Source: Riptortus pedestris (lineage: Eukaryota > Arthropoda > Insecta > Hemiptera > Alydidae). From it: a DNA stretch of 64,000 nucleotides. Position numbers and translations under genes: made by a program. Below are positions 48,000-58,727 of the stretch, piece by piece. Below the pieces are notes generated by a model that worked only from the letters and a program-made list of their open reading frames with translations, was not told the origin of the DNA and did not search any database. Where the stretch lies: NCBI GenBank assembly GCA_019009955.1, contig CM032228.1, positions 103,111,001 through 103,175,000 of the forward strand, read 5' to 3'. Position 1 is the stretch's first letter, and the number at the start of each line of letters is the position of its first letter.

Positions 48000-48300
48000 A
48001 ATTTCCATTTCCATTACCCTTCGACCGGAGACAAATGGGGGCTTTTCCCGGGTTCGATAAAGCAATACTAGAAACGGCGAGAGAAATACCGAATTTAATG
48101 TGTCGCAGGGGAGGTTCGGAATAAAAAAATTCGGAAGGACTTATCTCACCGGGAGAGGAAGGTACCTTAAATTCGACAAATTTTCAAAGGAAAAGGCGAC
48201 CAAGAGGAACAAAACGGTACCTCAATCTCGAAAATCCACCGAGCGGTTGGCGCTAACAGCTTTCAAAGAATTCGGTTTCTGGCATTAAATAATAGGACTA
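48000..48300 (+). other. GC-richer island with an unrecognised basic open frame
   Basis: The frame at 48100-48288 (62 codons) contains RFGIKKFGRTYLTGRGRYLK and ends KEFGFWH. The preceding 100 bases (CCCTTCGACCGGAGACAAAT then GGGGGCTTTTCCCGGGTTCG) are also GC-richer than the surroundings. I recognise neither. It may be related to the frame at 47203-47553 as part of one decayed element. Confidence 0.3.
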
Positions 48301-48854
48301 ACTAAATAGGCCACTTGTATTTTTCCTTTCAAATATATTGTGCAATAAAGCAAATACGAACTTCATTAATGGTATAAACAATGGGAATACTTGTCAATTT
48401 CAATAAACTAAGTTCACAACAAACTTCACTTATTACCATTACGTCACTTAGGTATTGTTCTACCAAACAAATAGACATTAGTTTGTTACAATTAGTATAG
48501 TTAAAGGGTTCACATTAAAACTTCAGCTGAGCGCCATACAGAATGACATTATTGACATTATTTTGAAAACCTAGCTCTGGAGCTCACTTTTAGATCGATG
48601 AACTCTTTTTCTGAAGGAATAAAACCAGGATATTATACATAAAAAAAAAGCTTACTATTATCTAAATCAAAGAAACATAGAACATTTAAGTACATTAGCC
48701 ACAAATAAACGTATTTACACAAAATCATTTTCCCATCGCTTTAGTTACTATAGATTTTAGTTGTTGGATTAACTAAGAGTTTTAACATGTGGTCATAATA
48801 TAGTTGGAATGGAGTCGTCGGTTCGGTTCCCGCTTTGTTCTTCTCAACGGTAAA
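48301..48854. other. unassigned stretch
   Basis: No recognised repeat or coding motif. Confidence 0.5.
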
Positions 48855-48937
48855 ATCGATTAATAATTGAAGATTATTATCAAAACTTGCGTCATGCGTT
48901 CAGCTCAAAAGCTGATTTCCCTAAGGAAACCCAGCAC
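48855..48937 (+). mobile_element. family A 3' fragment
   Basis: TTGAAGATTATTATCAAAAC, TTGCGTCATGCGTTCAGCTC and AAAAGCTGATTTCCCTAAGG match the terminal block. Confidence 0.65.
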
Positions 48938-49247
48938 TAATATATGTTTTTCATAAACTACAGAGACAATTTAAATAAAAGAAAAGCGGATTATAGCTCA
49001 TTTTATCACGTATTAAAAAATATATTTCTTAAAATGCCGAAATAATCAAGGTTTTTGGAGGAGACCTAAAACGCGATCTCATTAGTGTAATCTATGAGGA
49101 CATCATTAAGCAGGTGGCCAAGAAACCTTCGCAATGTTTTTTATTTCTACATTTTGTATGAGTAATCAAATATCTTTGTAATAACAATAATCTTTGTAAC
49201 TAAAATCAAAGACTTTGATCAAAGAGTATAAAAAAAGTGATTGAACT

Positions 49248-49382
49248 CCTTAAGAAAAGTCAGCTACTGAGGTCATGACGCGATTTTAGAAATTTGTCTT
49301 CAAATGTCACTTGATCCTTTCGACACCGCCTCGAGGCGATGGACATGAACATGAGGTTCAGGTGTGTGTGTGTGTGTGTGTA
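49248..49382 (-). mobile_element. family A 3' fragment with (GT)n
   Basis: TAAGAAAAGTCAGCTACTGA, GGTCATGACGCGATTTTAGA and CTTCAAATGTCACTTGATCC are the 3' block in reverse. A (GT)n run (49362-49381) is at the array position. Confidence 0.75.
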
Positions 49383-50144
49383 AAAAAACTAGTCTATTCA
49401 TAGAGGGGCCTTACTTATTTCGAAGTGGTAACTTAATATAATAGTAAGCAGTAAATAAATATAATCGATATGAGATTTGATTTTTACTATAATCTCCCTG
49501 CTCTAAGAACATTCCCAGGAATTAACCGAAGGGTCACCAAACCAATAGTTGTGTTTGCCTATGAAACGTGGGATCACTTCAAGAGCTCAGAGAAAGATAT
49601 AACAAGTCTAAATAATGGATGTATTTAAGTCGGGCTGATTGTTGGGTCCGTCTAGAAAATGAAATCTGGTAGGCTCAGGCAAAGTGACTGGGGATCACGA
49701 GAGAGAGTATTCCTGGAGAAAAGGGCTTTGGAAATCGTAGGATCCTAGCTGTTGACCACATTAAAGAGGGGCAGAAGAGCTTTATATTTTTTTTTTTTTG
49801 TATTAGAGCACGCTGTGCAATCAATTCAACGTATTAATTTAATAGAAAATTTATTAGGTTCGATTCACAAATGGGCTGTGATATTATGTAGTGACGAGCT
49901 CACTAATTAAAATCCTTACCCTAACCCGGGCTACCTTGTGTATTAGATCCATTTAAAAATATTTTTTAAATCTTCAACATGACACATGATTTCCTTCAAC
50001 CGAAAAAATAATAGAATACAGAAGTTTTCTCCTTGGTAACTTGTATACGTTCAGCTTTTTTTTTATCAAAAAAAGCCACAATATTTTAGCGATGCTTTAA
50101 AATATCACAGCTTCTCTAACGAAAATGGTATTCGGATTGCATAT
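49383..50144. other. unassigned stretch
   Basis: AT-rich with a short T run near 49788-49799. No recognised feature. Confidence 0.5.
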
Positions 50145-50626
50145 GAAGGCTCCAGGGGAAAAAGGGGCAAAGTCCATATTTTTCTGAAATTGAGTTTGAA
50201 ACGCAGTTTTATTCAGCTTTTGATGCTGAACACGATGGTGTGCTTGTTTTGGGGAAAACCGTGCTCATTGACATAGAAAAGCATGAGTGAAGATTACATG
50301 TGCCAGGGAAGTAGGGGCCAAGTCCACACGGAACTCGGGAAGATGGAGCCTAGTCCATGACTAGATGCAGTTGAAGCTTCATTTGAAAAAAGCTGAGAGA
50401 GAAGGCTTGGTGACTGATTATCAAAACGTTTTTTGTACAGAGAAGTAACAGATGATTTTGAAAATTACAGCAATATTAGTGTTTCAGAATAGTTTAAATA
50501 GTTATATTCAAACAGTAAGAGATTTATTACCGGTAAACATGACAATTACAGAAAATTAAACTTTAAAAAGTGTCTCCTGAAACATTTGTTCAGGTGGACT
50601 TGTCCCCTTTTTCCCCTGGAGCCTTC
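50145..50626. mobile_element. MITE-like element with ~30-bp terminal inverted repeats and internal repeated motif
   Basis: GAAGGCTCCAGGGGAAAAAG then GGGCAAAGTCC at the left end is mirrored at the right by GGACTTGTCCCCTTTTTCCC then CTGGAGCCTTC. ATAT lies immediately outside each end (50141-50144 and 50627-50630), possibly a 4-bp target duplication. A motif close to GGGGCCAAGTCCA occurs four times: 50164-50176, 50314-50326, a weaker 50345-50357, and inverted at 50595-50607. No coding capacity was found. Confidence 0.88.
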
Positions 50627-51135
50627 ATATGTAATAAATAGAATTCCAGGGCATCTGGTCAGTCATTTGAGTGAACGAAATACTACCTCTTTCTAAATAT
50701 AATGAAATAGGCAAGGTGAGAAATTTTTCGCTTTGACGAAATAATAACAGCTTAGTAGTGGCTTGTCTGAAGGAAGGGGGAATGCTATAGGTTGGCCTCC
50801 TTCACCTACTTACATACAGCACAGCACATCTTCACAACCTATCTGTTGACCAGACGTATTTTCTCATAGTAATGTTAAGCTACGGAACGGGGATAATAAT
50901 GAAAGTCACCTACATCCAAAATTATTATTTGGCCATGGTAGTATTTGAACACTCACACCAGGGAATGGAGTATGTATAAAGAGTACATATAACACTCACC
51001 GTTAATAAAATATTATTATTAATTAATTTACTTCTACTTTATATTACATATGCTAGTACGGGTTAAAAACAATTTATAGGCCCTTTCCAGAAAGAGATAG
51101 GCCCAAGAGCTTATTAGGGTAAATAAATCAAATGC
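50627..51135. other. unassigned stretch
   Basis: No recognised repeat or coding motif. Confidence 0.5.
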
Positions 51136-51349
51136 TATTTATTTACGTTCACTTCATATAATTATGACTAATTGGGAGAGGTTGTCTACAGGTTAACAAC
51201 CTCTTCTAAGGGAAATTAAGGGCGATATTTTATGAGTTCGTCACTAAATAAATTCCTATTGCCTAGGTGGTAATATAATCCACGACTCTAGATTTACTAA
51301 GCTCATTAAGACCATCGTGTTAACTCATATGACTAACCTGACCCTTCCC
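51136..51349 (-). mobile_element. tRNA-derived SINE, diverged
   Basis: Tail TTTATTTACGTTCACTTCAT, body GGTTGTCTACAGGTTAACAA and head end GACTAACCTGACCC keep the family order with scattered mutations and a decayed B box. Confidence 0.82.
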
Positions 51350-51528
51350 CCACCTCATGAGATTAGTCAGTCACCAAATAAATTTCTCTAAACAGAATAA
51401 AATAATCGTTTCTTCGTTTAGTATTTACTCAGGACTGAAACCCACAAGCCAATGGTCATGGCTAAAAATTACCTACTCAATTGTCAAGCTACAAATTATA
51501 TATTTGGTTACCGAACCACTGTGTGTAG

Positions 51529-51631
51529 AAGTGGAGGTTTGCTAAAGGCTGAATCCAGAAAAAAAAAAAAAAAAAAACCCAACTAACTCAGTTAATAATC
51601 GATGTTAAGAAAACATACAAAAACTATATAT

Positions 51632-51723
<92 letters not shown>
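51529..51723 (+). mobile_element. family A middle fragment with (CA)n(TA)n array
   Basis: GTGGAGGTTTGCTAAAGGCT and CTCAGTTAATAATCGATGTT match the middle block. The compound array (CA)n(TA)n is at about 51637-51723. The 3' block that should follow is not adjacent. A matching 3' end lies at 52105-52152. Confidence 0.65.
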
Positions 51724-51729
<6 letters not shown>

Positions 51730-52104
51730 GTTTCTGACCCATAATAGGTCAATTAAAATATTTTCTTCAGTTCAGTCAGTTATAAGCATTAATTAAATCC
51801 CCAACGCGTTTCCAGTTTCTAAACTCCTTCTCAAGGGGTTATTTCTTTATATAAATTAAGAAAATATTGAGTTTTTTAAAATTATCTAATGCTATACTCA
51901 TATTAAATTAATTGATAATTTGTGTCTTTAATTATGATCATCTTAGTTTTTTGCCATACCATCATTTATATGATATATTACATAATAGAGTTGTCCTCAT
52001 TTACGTGAATTGGCTAAAATCTTTTTAGTAGGTCTTAATTCTAGAAGTAGGACTAGAATCGATTGAACTAGATAATTAGAGTAACTAACCTACCTTAATT
52101 TTCA

Positions 52105-52152
52105 TTAGTACATCCTCAATAGGTGATTTCTCTTAAGAGAAATATGCTAAAA
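52105..52152 (+). mobile_element. family A 3' terminal fragment
   Basis: AGTACATCCTCAATAGGTGA then TTTCTCTTAAGAGAAATATG and CTAAAA. The palindrome has compensating changes on both sides (CTCTTAAGAG). Confidence 0.75.
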
Positions 52153-52234
52153 CCAAAAGGAAGATATCAAAAAACAACATCACATATTAAATAATGTCCC
52201 ATCATTTATGCCGTCCTAAATTAAATCAGTTAGT

Positions 52235-52424
52235 TGTTTTTTTTTTTTTTTATTTTTTATAATAATCCTTTATTGAATAACAAGAATTTTTACAAGATAA
52301 TTCATAGTGTTCCTTGTGACCACTGCAATTTACAAAAGGAAACATAAAATAAAAATTTCTATTTAAGTAGCGGATTGTTGAAATGCAATTGACTAATAGT
52401 AGGCAGTCATATTGCAACTTAGTG
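52235..52424 (-). mobile_element. short polyadenylated retroposed sequence with 13-bp target duplication
   Basis: On the minus strand it ends AATAAAGGATTATTATAAAA followed by an A-rich tail with about 14 consecutive A. The AATAAA signal is some 20 bases from the tail, as in a real transcript. TAAATCAGTTAGT lies at 52222-52234 and 52425-52437 outside. The body (about 165 bp) has no coding motif I recognise, so it is either a truncated LINE 3' end or a truncated processed copy of a cellular transcript's 3' UTR. Confidence 0.88.
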
Positions 52425-52604
52425 TAAATCAGTTAGTAGTTTGATAGCAAAATTGACCATAGAGAGATGATAGACATTTAGCCGATAAACTATCATAGAA
52501 GCAGCAATCGGCAACTACCATCTGGCCGCTGGCACTCGTTTAGCATCATTGGTGTCAAAGAGCTATTAAGAAATCGCATTAATATAGATGATGGTGGAGT
52601 AGAG

Positions 52605-52832
52605 TAAATCATATTTTAGTTTTCAGCCTTCAGTAAACCACCACTTCTACTAATGGAATTTTAACTTTTAGTAACTGAGTGAAAAACATATCAAGTCTAG
52701 CTTAAAAAATGTAAGCTAGACGAGATTTATTTCACTATGGAAAAATAGAGAAGGAAACGGTGAGATTAGTTAATGAGCATGTCCCCAGAGCGCGTGGAAT
52801 ATCTGCTAAGCTAAGGTTGTGCACCTCCTCTT
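52605..52832 (-). mobile_element. family A fragment
   Basis: TTTTCAGCCTTCAGTAAACC, ACCACTTCTACTAATGGA and GCGTGGAATATCTGCTAAGC are the middle and 5' blocks in reverse. The central parts are replaced by unrelated sequence. Confidence 0.7.
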
Positions 52833-53085
52833 TTATTTGAAATCGACGGGGGAGGGCTCCGAAGGGACTGACAATAAAAATAAATACATTTCTCTGGGAA
52901 TATTAGACATATAGAAAATGATAATAGATAAAATATAGAAATTATGTTCTATAACATTGTTTAATCCAATGCATTTGATCAATGGAACGGAGATTTCGTT
53001 TTCAAATAAAATGAAGTGAAGTGGAACAAATTCTTTATTTATTTAATCTAAAAAGGGTACAAGTAAATCAAGTGGATATACTCGT

Positions 53086-53420
53086 ATATATTAGTCTGTT
53101 AGGTACTGCTATAGCGGTCGTATTTTTGGTTTAATTGGTATCGTGCTTGTACTTCACTGTTATTATACTTTGCATCGAAAAAGTGTATAGGACCAATCTT
53201 ACTTAAAATTGAATGATCTATAAATGTTAATATATACGTATTCTAATTACCTTGATTACTATCCAAGATATGTGCATATTTTTAGTTTCCAGCTCTCAGT
53301 TAACTCTCACTCCTACTCATGTCACATTAAGAATAAGCTGCTATATCATGACTCAGTTTATTCGTATCTTAAATACCAAATATTGTCTTCATTGAGCCTT
53401 TACTTTGCATGCAGATAGTA
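53086..53420 (-). mobile_element. family A copy, both ends lost
   Basis: GTACTGCTATAGCGGTCGTA, TTGCATCGAAAAAGTGTATA, TCCTACTCATGTCACATTAA and TCATTGAGCCTTTACTTTGC are in family order. The 53224-53418 frame is the repeat read through. Confidence 0.82.
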
Positions 53421-53457
53421 AGGTGAGGTAATCAATTAAGACGTTCCAGTCTTCGCG

Positions 53458-53765
53458 CAAAAAAGTTCACTTCATCTATACCGTACTTAATATTTAACAG
53501 TTGACTTCAACTCTACTGTTCATATTCGTTAATGGTTGAAATCGCTACAGAAATAGAGGTTAGATGGGGGGAGTCGATTTCAAAATATCTCCTTTAATAA
53601 TAGTGGGATCGTAAAAGTTATAGAACCAATCTTGTTACGATGTGCTACAATTGCTTCCTATCTTTTTATTCGTAGCACAGATATTAAGCGACTTATTTTT
53701 TCTCTCATGTTTTCAGCCTTCAGTGAACCCTCACTTCAACTCACCGGGTTTTTACTGAGAATTAT
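53458..53765 (-). mobile_element. family A fragment
   Basis: CGTTAATGGTTGAAATCGCT, GATGGGGGGAGTCGATTTCA, AGTTATAGAACCAATCTTGT and TTTTCAGCCTTCAGTGAACC are in family order. It is adjacent to the preceding copy in the same orientation. Confidence 0.78.
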
Positions 53766-54210
53766 AAAATAAAACCCGACTATTCTCATCAACCGTTCTA
53801 TTAGTATTTAGAGGTTGCATCTTTAAACTATTTTCGAAAGCTCAGAGTACGAATGATCACGAAAATGTAAATGAGAAGAGAATCATAAAGACATTGAGTA
53901 CGAGAAATGAACAATAGCTAACAATAAACACATTAGAAAGAAGTACTCAGCACAGAATTTTGATCACCACCCTAGGTCAAAATTATTAGAGGGCGCCCAT
54001 CATCAGCGGATATTGTACTTATTTCCATTAAAGTGGATTCTGATTTATCTCTATGAATTCTAATGTATGGAAACTAAAAAATAAAATAAAATACAAAACT
54101 ACTTGCGTATACATCTTTAAGTCACATTCGAATGGAGTGAAAACTGCAGGGAAGATGTAAACATATAGCTATGTCAATATTAGGAAGTATTATACTAATA
54201 ATATAAGCCT

Positions 54211-54266
<56 letters not shown>

Positions 54267-55419
54267 TACACCCTTTTGAGAAATTTCATATACTCATTAA
54301 GTGTAGCTTGAGAAGAGTCTTAGTTATTTGGCAGGCCATTGAAAGAGTAAGATACATTCCAGGCATACGTTATATATCTTTGAAAATGAACGGCGCAAAA
54401 CAGGATACCTTGGATTGGTTTCAGAAATGTACTCTTTACAAGGAAAACCAACATTATATTCAATTTGGGTGAAATCGAAAGTATTCACTAAAACTTGATT
54501 TTCATTCTTCCCTTATTTTATTTTCACATTTAAAACGATTTGCTGGTAAATGTAGTAGAATAGCGTAAGAATTCGCTCCATTTAACATTATTAGTTGCTC
54601 GACAGGATCCAAGGACTTTACAGTAGTTTCTTCTTCTTAAATTCTCCACTTATTTTTTATATAAACTTTTTCACATTAAAGATTGGCTTTTTAACTTTCA
54701 TGAGGAAGGATAATAAAAAACAAATATATTACGTCCTCACATAAATTAGTCAGATTAAAAGATTTATCCGAATTAATTTTGAACTCATTAACATAAGAAA
54801 ATCTCCCCTCGACAGAAATAGATCATGTATTCCGAAGTAACGTTAATATTGAGTTATTTATGCAAGTCCACTTCATTTTCCTAGGAGAAATTGTGATTGG
54901 TAATACACCGATAATCATAAATACACATTTCATTAAATCCCCGTTATTCTTGACCATGAAGTGAGATGTACGTCAAGCATAACATATACAGTACCATTTT
55001 AATTTTGCTGTTTCACAAAATCGAGGATTGTTGAATATTAAAAAAAGACTTCAAAATTAATGAATAATTATCCTTAATAATAAAGTATCAGATTAAGTGT
55101 AAGATTAATTAAAGTTGGAATCATAGCGCTGCGGATAATATTGCGACAACTGGAAACTATTCTAATCGATAGGAAATAATCAAGCATCTACTAGACTGAA
55201 TCAAGCATCTGATGATTGTGAGATAATACTGAAACTAGTTACAAATAAATAAATTAAAAGGAAGACAGCCTCTTATTTATTCTGTGCACATCAAACAGCA
55301 AAAAGCTAAAGTTGGAATAATGTTTTACATTTAATAATCTTACGAATAGAATCCGCTTGCCCATGCTCATAAAAACATTTTAATTATTCATAATAATACA
55401 AAAATCATTTAACTATACT
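53766..55419. other. unassigned stretch with a (TA)n array at 54212-54264
   Basis: The TA array has no family A flanks. No coding motif or recognised repeat elsewhere. Confidence 0.5.
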
Positions 55420-55556
55420 AAAGTTATTTATTAACGTCTACTTTGTGCTGGGATGACGCATCGTGAGGTTAATCTACGAGATACTATTATCTAGCCAGGA
55501 AATAAATTACTATTGTTAAGTCCTTAAGTCTCATGATTTACCTGATCCCTTAACTA
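55420..55556 (-). mobile_element. very degraded SINE (tentative)
   Basis: TTATTTATTAACGTCTACTT, then TGTGCTGGGATGACGCATCG and AGGTTAATCTACGAGATACT, AAATAAATTACTATTG and ACCTGATCCCTTAA follow the order of the SINE tail and body with large gaps. Confidence 0.5.
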
Positions 55557-56457
55557 CACTACAAAAAAGAAAAATTTATTTGAATTAAATGTGCTATAGT
55601 TAGTCTTGAGCAATAGCTCTTTAAAAAAATGAAAGGATCTTTAAGAATGTAATCAATTTTTTTATAAGAAGTGGATCTCTTTGAGCCTTCATAAACTTGT
55701 GATGGCGGTGCCTCCCGTGATTAAAGAAAGTAAACAGATAAAAATAAGGCAGGTTATTTATTTATCTCTAACGATCAAATTTGAAAAATCTTTCAAGCAA
55801 ACGCTTATATCTCTTCCTTCTCTTTTTACTATTTTTTTTTTTTGCTCAGAATTAAATTATTAAATAATTATATCTATCTCTTGATAATATGTGTACTCAT
55901 TCCATTAGTCGAACGTCTTATACCTTGTTCTCTTATTAGCATACAAATGCTGTCATCATTCATTCTGATTAAAACATTGATTAAGAGCAAACGAGGAAAC
56001 TGCAATTATCCCTGGAAATAATTTTTAAAAAAAGGAAAAGAAACACTAGACCATGCGAAAAATGAAATTAGGGTATCTGGGGTATATTGATAATAAATGG
56101 GTAAGTGGAATTGGATATAGAGGATCAATGGCCAATCATGAGGGAGTCAATGTGACCTTGATTAGGGTATAATCGGAGAGATTGAGAACTGGGAACTGTA
56201 TAATTGTCGTTGCCGGCCCCGATAACGTTATTTAAAAAACTCGGCACGCGGTAAAGTGATAGGCTAGCCCAATCAATAACAAAGAGAGATTCCGGGAATC
56301 CCCTATATCGGACTGATTTACGAGAACTATGCTAGCACTGATATGGACCACAGTAATTGGAGTGCGGCAAGGTAAATCAATTAATACTGAATTCTGTTTG
56401 ATATTTTATTTTAACTCGATTGCTATTATTTGATAACGATCTAGATATTGCTTGGGT
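55557..56457. other. unassigned stretch
   Basis: No recognised repeat or coding motif. The 60-codon frame at 55681-55863 is not recognised. Confidence 0.5.
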
Positions 56458-57146
56458 TATAAAACGTCGCAAGAGCCGCGTTAACTAAGCATATTTCCCA
56501 CGTACACTCTGCTGTTCTCATTTCACCATATTTCATCTACTTATAAATAAAAGCCCTTTTAGTAGAACTTGGGGATTACTGCCAACTGAAAACTAGGAAT
56601 AATTTGCTTAATATTTGAACAACAATTATAGTCAACAATAGTTTAGCAAGATTGGCTTTGTAATATTTTTCGATACATATAAAACGGAGATATTTTGAAT
56701 TTCAGTATTTAACATGGTCCGATTTCAGTATTTAACGTATATAATCTTCAGTGTTAAATGACATCAGTAAATATCGAGTATGGTATAGATCAATTCAACA
56801 TTTTCGAGTTAAGAACGTGAAATCTTATATGATGACTTCATGATATAGTATACTTGATGTTATCACACAATGTATTTGCATTTGCCCCACAGAGTAAAAG
56901 TTCAATGAGAACAATAGTTTGTTTTGAACATTCCAATAAATATAAGCTATGGTATGGTCCAAATAAACATTTTTGAGCAAAGAAATAAAATCTTATTTGA
57001 TGATGTCACCACAACACGTATTTGCATGTATATCATGTAGCAAAAGATGAATAGACAACAATAGTTTAAAATAAGATGTTTGATGATATATTTGCACTTA
57101 TTGATTAAGTGCGATGACATAATGAGAGTTTACTCAAAGCTGAACT
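56458..57146 (+). mobile_element. family A long-form copy, 3'-truncated
   Basis: AAAACGTCGCAAGAGCCGCG then AAGCATATTTCCCACGTACA start it. The first module reaches GTATGGTATAGATCAATTCA, followed by tandem echoes of AATCTTATTTGATGATGTCA and TATTTGCATTT. It stops at GTTTACTCAAAGCTGAACTC, where Helitron units begin. Confidence 0.78.
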
Positions 57147-58391
57147 CTGAGACAAACAGGACTGAGGGTTATAAGGAAGGCCTGAAATTAAAAATAGCGA
57201 TATTTCGTTTCCTATTGGGTTTTCGGCAAATATGCACATAACAAAAGTTGTTTATTTTCTTATTTAAAGTAACTTTTGTTATATACACTCTCGTCGTATA
57301 CCGAAGTGTAAATGCGTTACACGCTAAAATCTCTAGCGGGCGTCAACAATTTCATTTGGCACAAAAGACTCAACCGAACTAAACAAAACTCGGTATGTGT
57401 ATTAGCACTAACGCCTCCACGAGAATAAGGTGTACCAACATTTCTAGGGACGGGCAGGAGTGGGGGTTGTAAGGAGAGCCTGAAATTAAAAATAGCAATA
57501 TTTCGTTTTCTATTGGTTTTTGGCAGATATGCACAAGACAAAAGTGGTTTATTCTGTTATTTAGAGTAACTTTTGTTAACTTCACTTTTGTGATATAACA
57601 AAATATAAACGAGATATACATTAAAAACTAAAACGGGAGCCAACAATTTTATTAGGCACCAACGATTAAAGCGAAATTTACAAAACTCGGTTTGTGATTT
57701 AGCATTAATTCTTCCTTATAAGCTATATTAAAATTTTTAGGTTCAAACAGGAATGAGGGTTATAAGAGAGGCCTGAGATAAAAATGCACGATATTTCATT
57801 TTTATTTTTTTAAGGCAAACGTGTACACGGCAAAAGTTGTTAATTTTCTTATTAAGAGTAACTTTTGTTTTATACATTTTTTCGGAAACAATGTATAAAA
57901 CAAAAGCAAGTAAGTTTCGGAAGCAAGTAATTTGCATATAATTATTTATGTTTAACAATTCTTTCCAATATGAACTATAGGTATTTAAGTAAAGCAATGT
58001 TGACAACACTCAAGCGGGAGTGGAAGTTGTCGGTAGGCTGACACAGTTAATTGTATTAACTAATTTCCTGTGAAATGTTGTATTTTTTTTCTACTCGCAT
58101 TGGTTTTGACAGGAAATATAGATGAATTTAATTATAATAAATTACATCCATGATTATGATCTGAGTTATTCATGGTGTGTCAAATAATGGAGAGAGATTG
58201 ATTAGGGGACTAATTTTCATTTATTCTTCAAAATTAAAATTTCTATTCTATAAGTCTCCTACCTGACCCTTACGGCAAAACCATTAGCCCAGACGGAAAG
58301 TGTAGTTTACGCATTGTAGCCTTGCCAAATAAAAAATACCATCAACATTCAGGCTCTAATGATTCCCGAGTGAAGCCGGGTACCTTAGCTA

Positions 58392-58392
<1 letters not shown>
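57147..58392 (+). mobile_element. Helitron 3' part with tandem internal units and canonical terminus
   Basis: Units matching those at 26.9 kb begin near 57147 (GAGACAAACAGGACTGAGGG), 57372 and 57671. Each has AAAATAGC.ATATTTCG and AACTTTTGTTAT. The terminus CCCGAGTGAAGCCGGGTACC then TTAGCTAG, followed by T, has the hairpin and CTRR end of canonical Helitrons. The 5' part is missing and no helicase frame is present. Minus-strand frames at 57317-58009 are artefacts of the repeat. Confidence 0.88.
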
Positions 58393-58443
<51 letters not shown>

Positions 58444-58727
58444 CTGTTACCGTTCTAACGGTCGGAATTTTTGTCTTATCGTTACCAAACTCGTTATTAT
58501 ACAAAAAGAATGATCATGTTCGTTAATGGCTGGGCCAGGGGAAGGGAGAGGGGGGTTAGAGGGTGAGAATTTCGAAAATTCTTAATATCTCCGTTATTAT
58601 GTGTCGGATCGAAAAATTGTATAGAGCCAATCTTATTGCAAATGTATTATTCTATAAATGTTATTACGTACATTTTTTCACTATCTTGATTATTAACTGA
58701 GATATTTACATTTTGTAGTTTTCGGTT
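58393..58727 (-). mobile_element. family A fragment directly abutting the Helitron 3' end
   Basis: A (TA)n array at 58393-58440 is followed by TTTGTCTGTTACCGTTCTAA, CGTTATTATGTGTCGGATCG and GATATTTACATTTTGTAGTT. The Helitron terminus sits exactly at the edge of the TA array, suggesting that the Helitron inserted into, or recombined at, the array of an existing copy. Confidence 0.82.

Noticed and set aside
48020..48060. CCCGGGTTCGATAA as a B box of a tRNA-like gene
   Set aside because: No matching A box or acceptor stem upstream.
57317..58009. Overlapping minus-strand frames with SGSPYNPHSCPSLEMLV-like stretches, similar to 27207-27449
   Set aside because: The same peptide appears because both lie in Helitron internal units; it is reverse translation of a non-coding tandem repeat.
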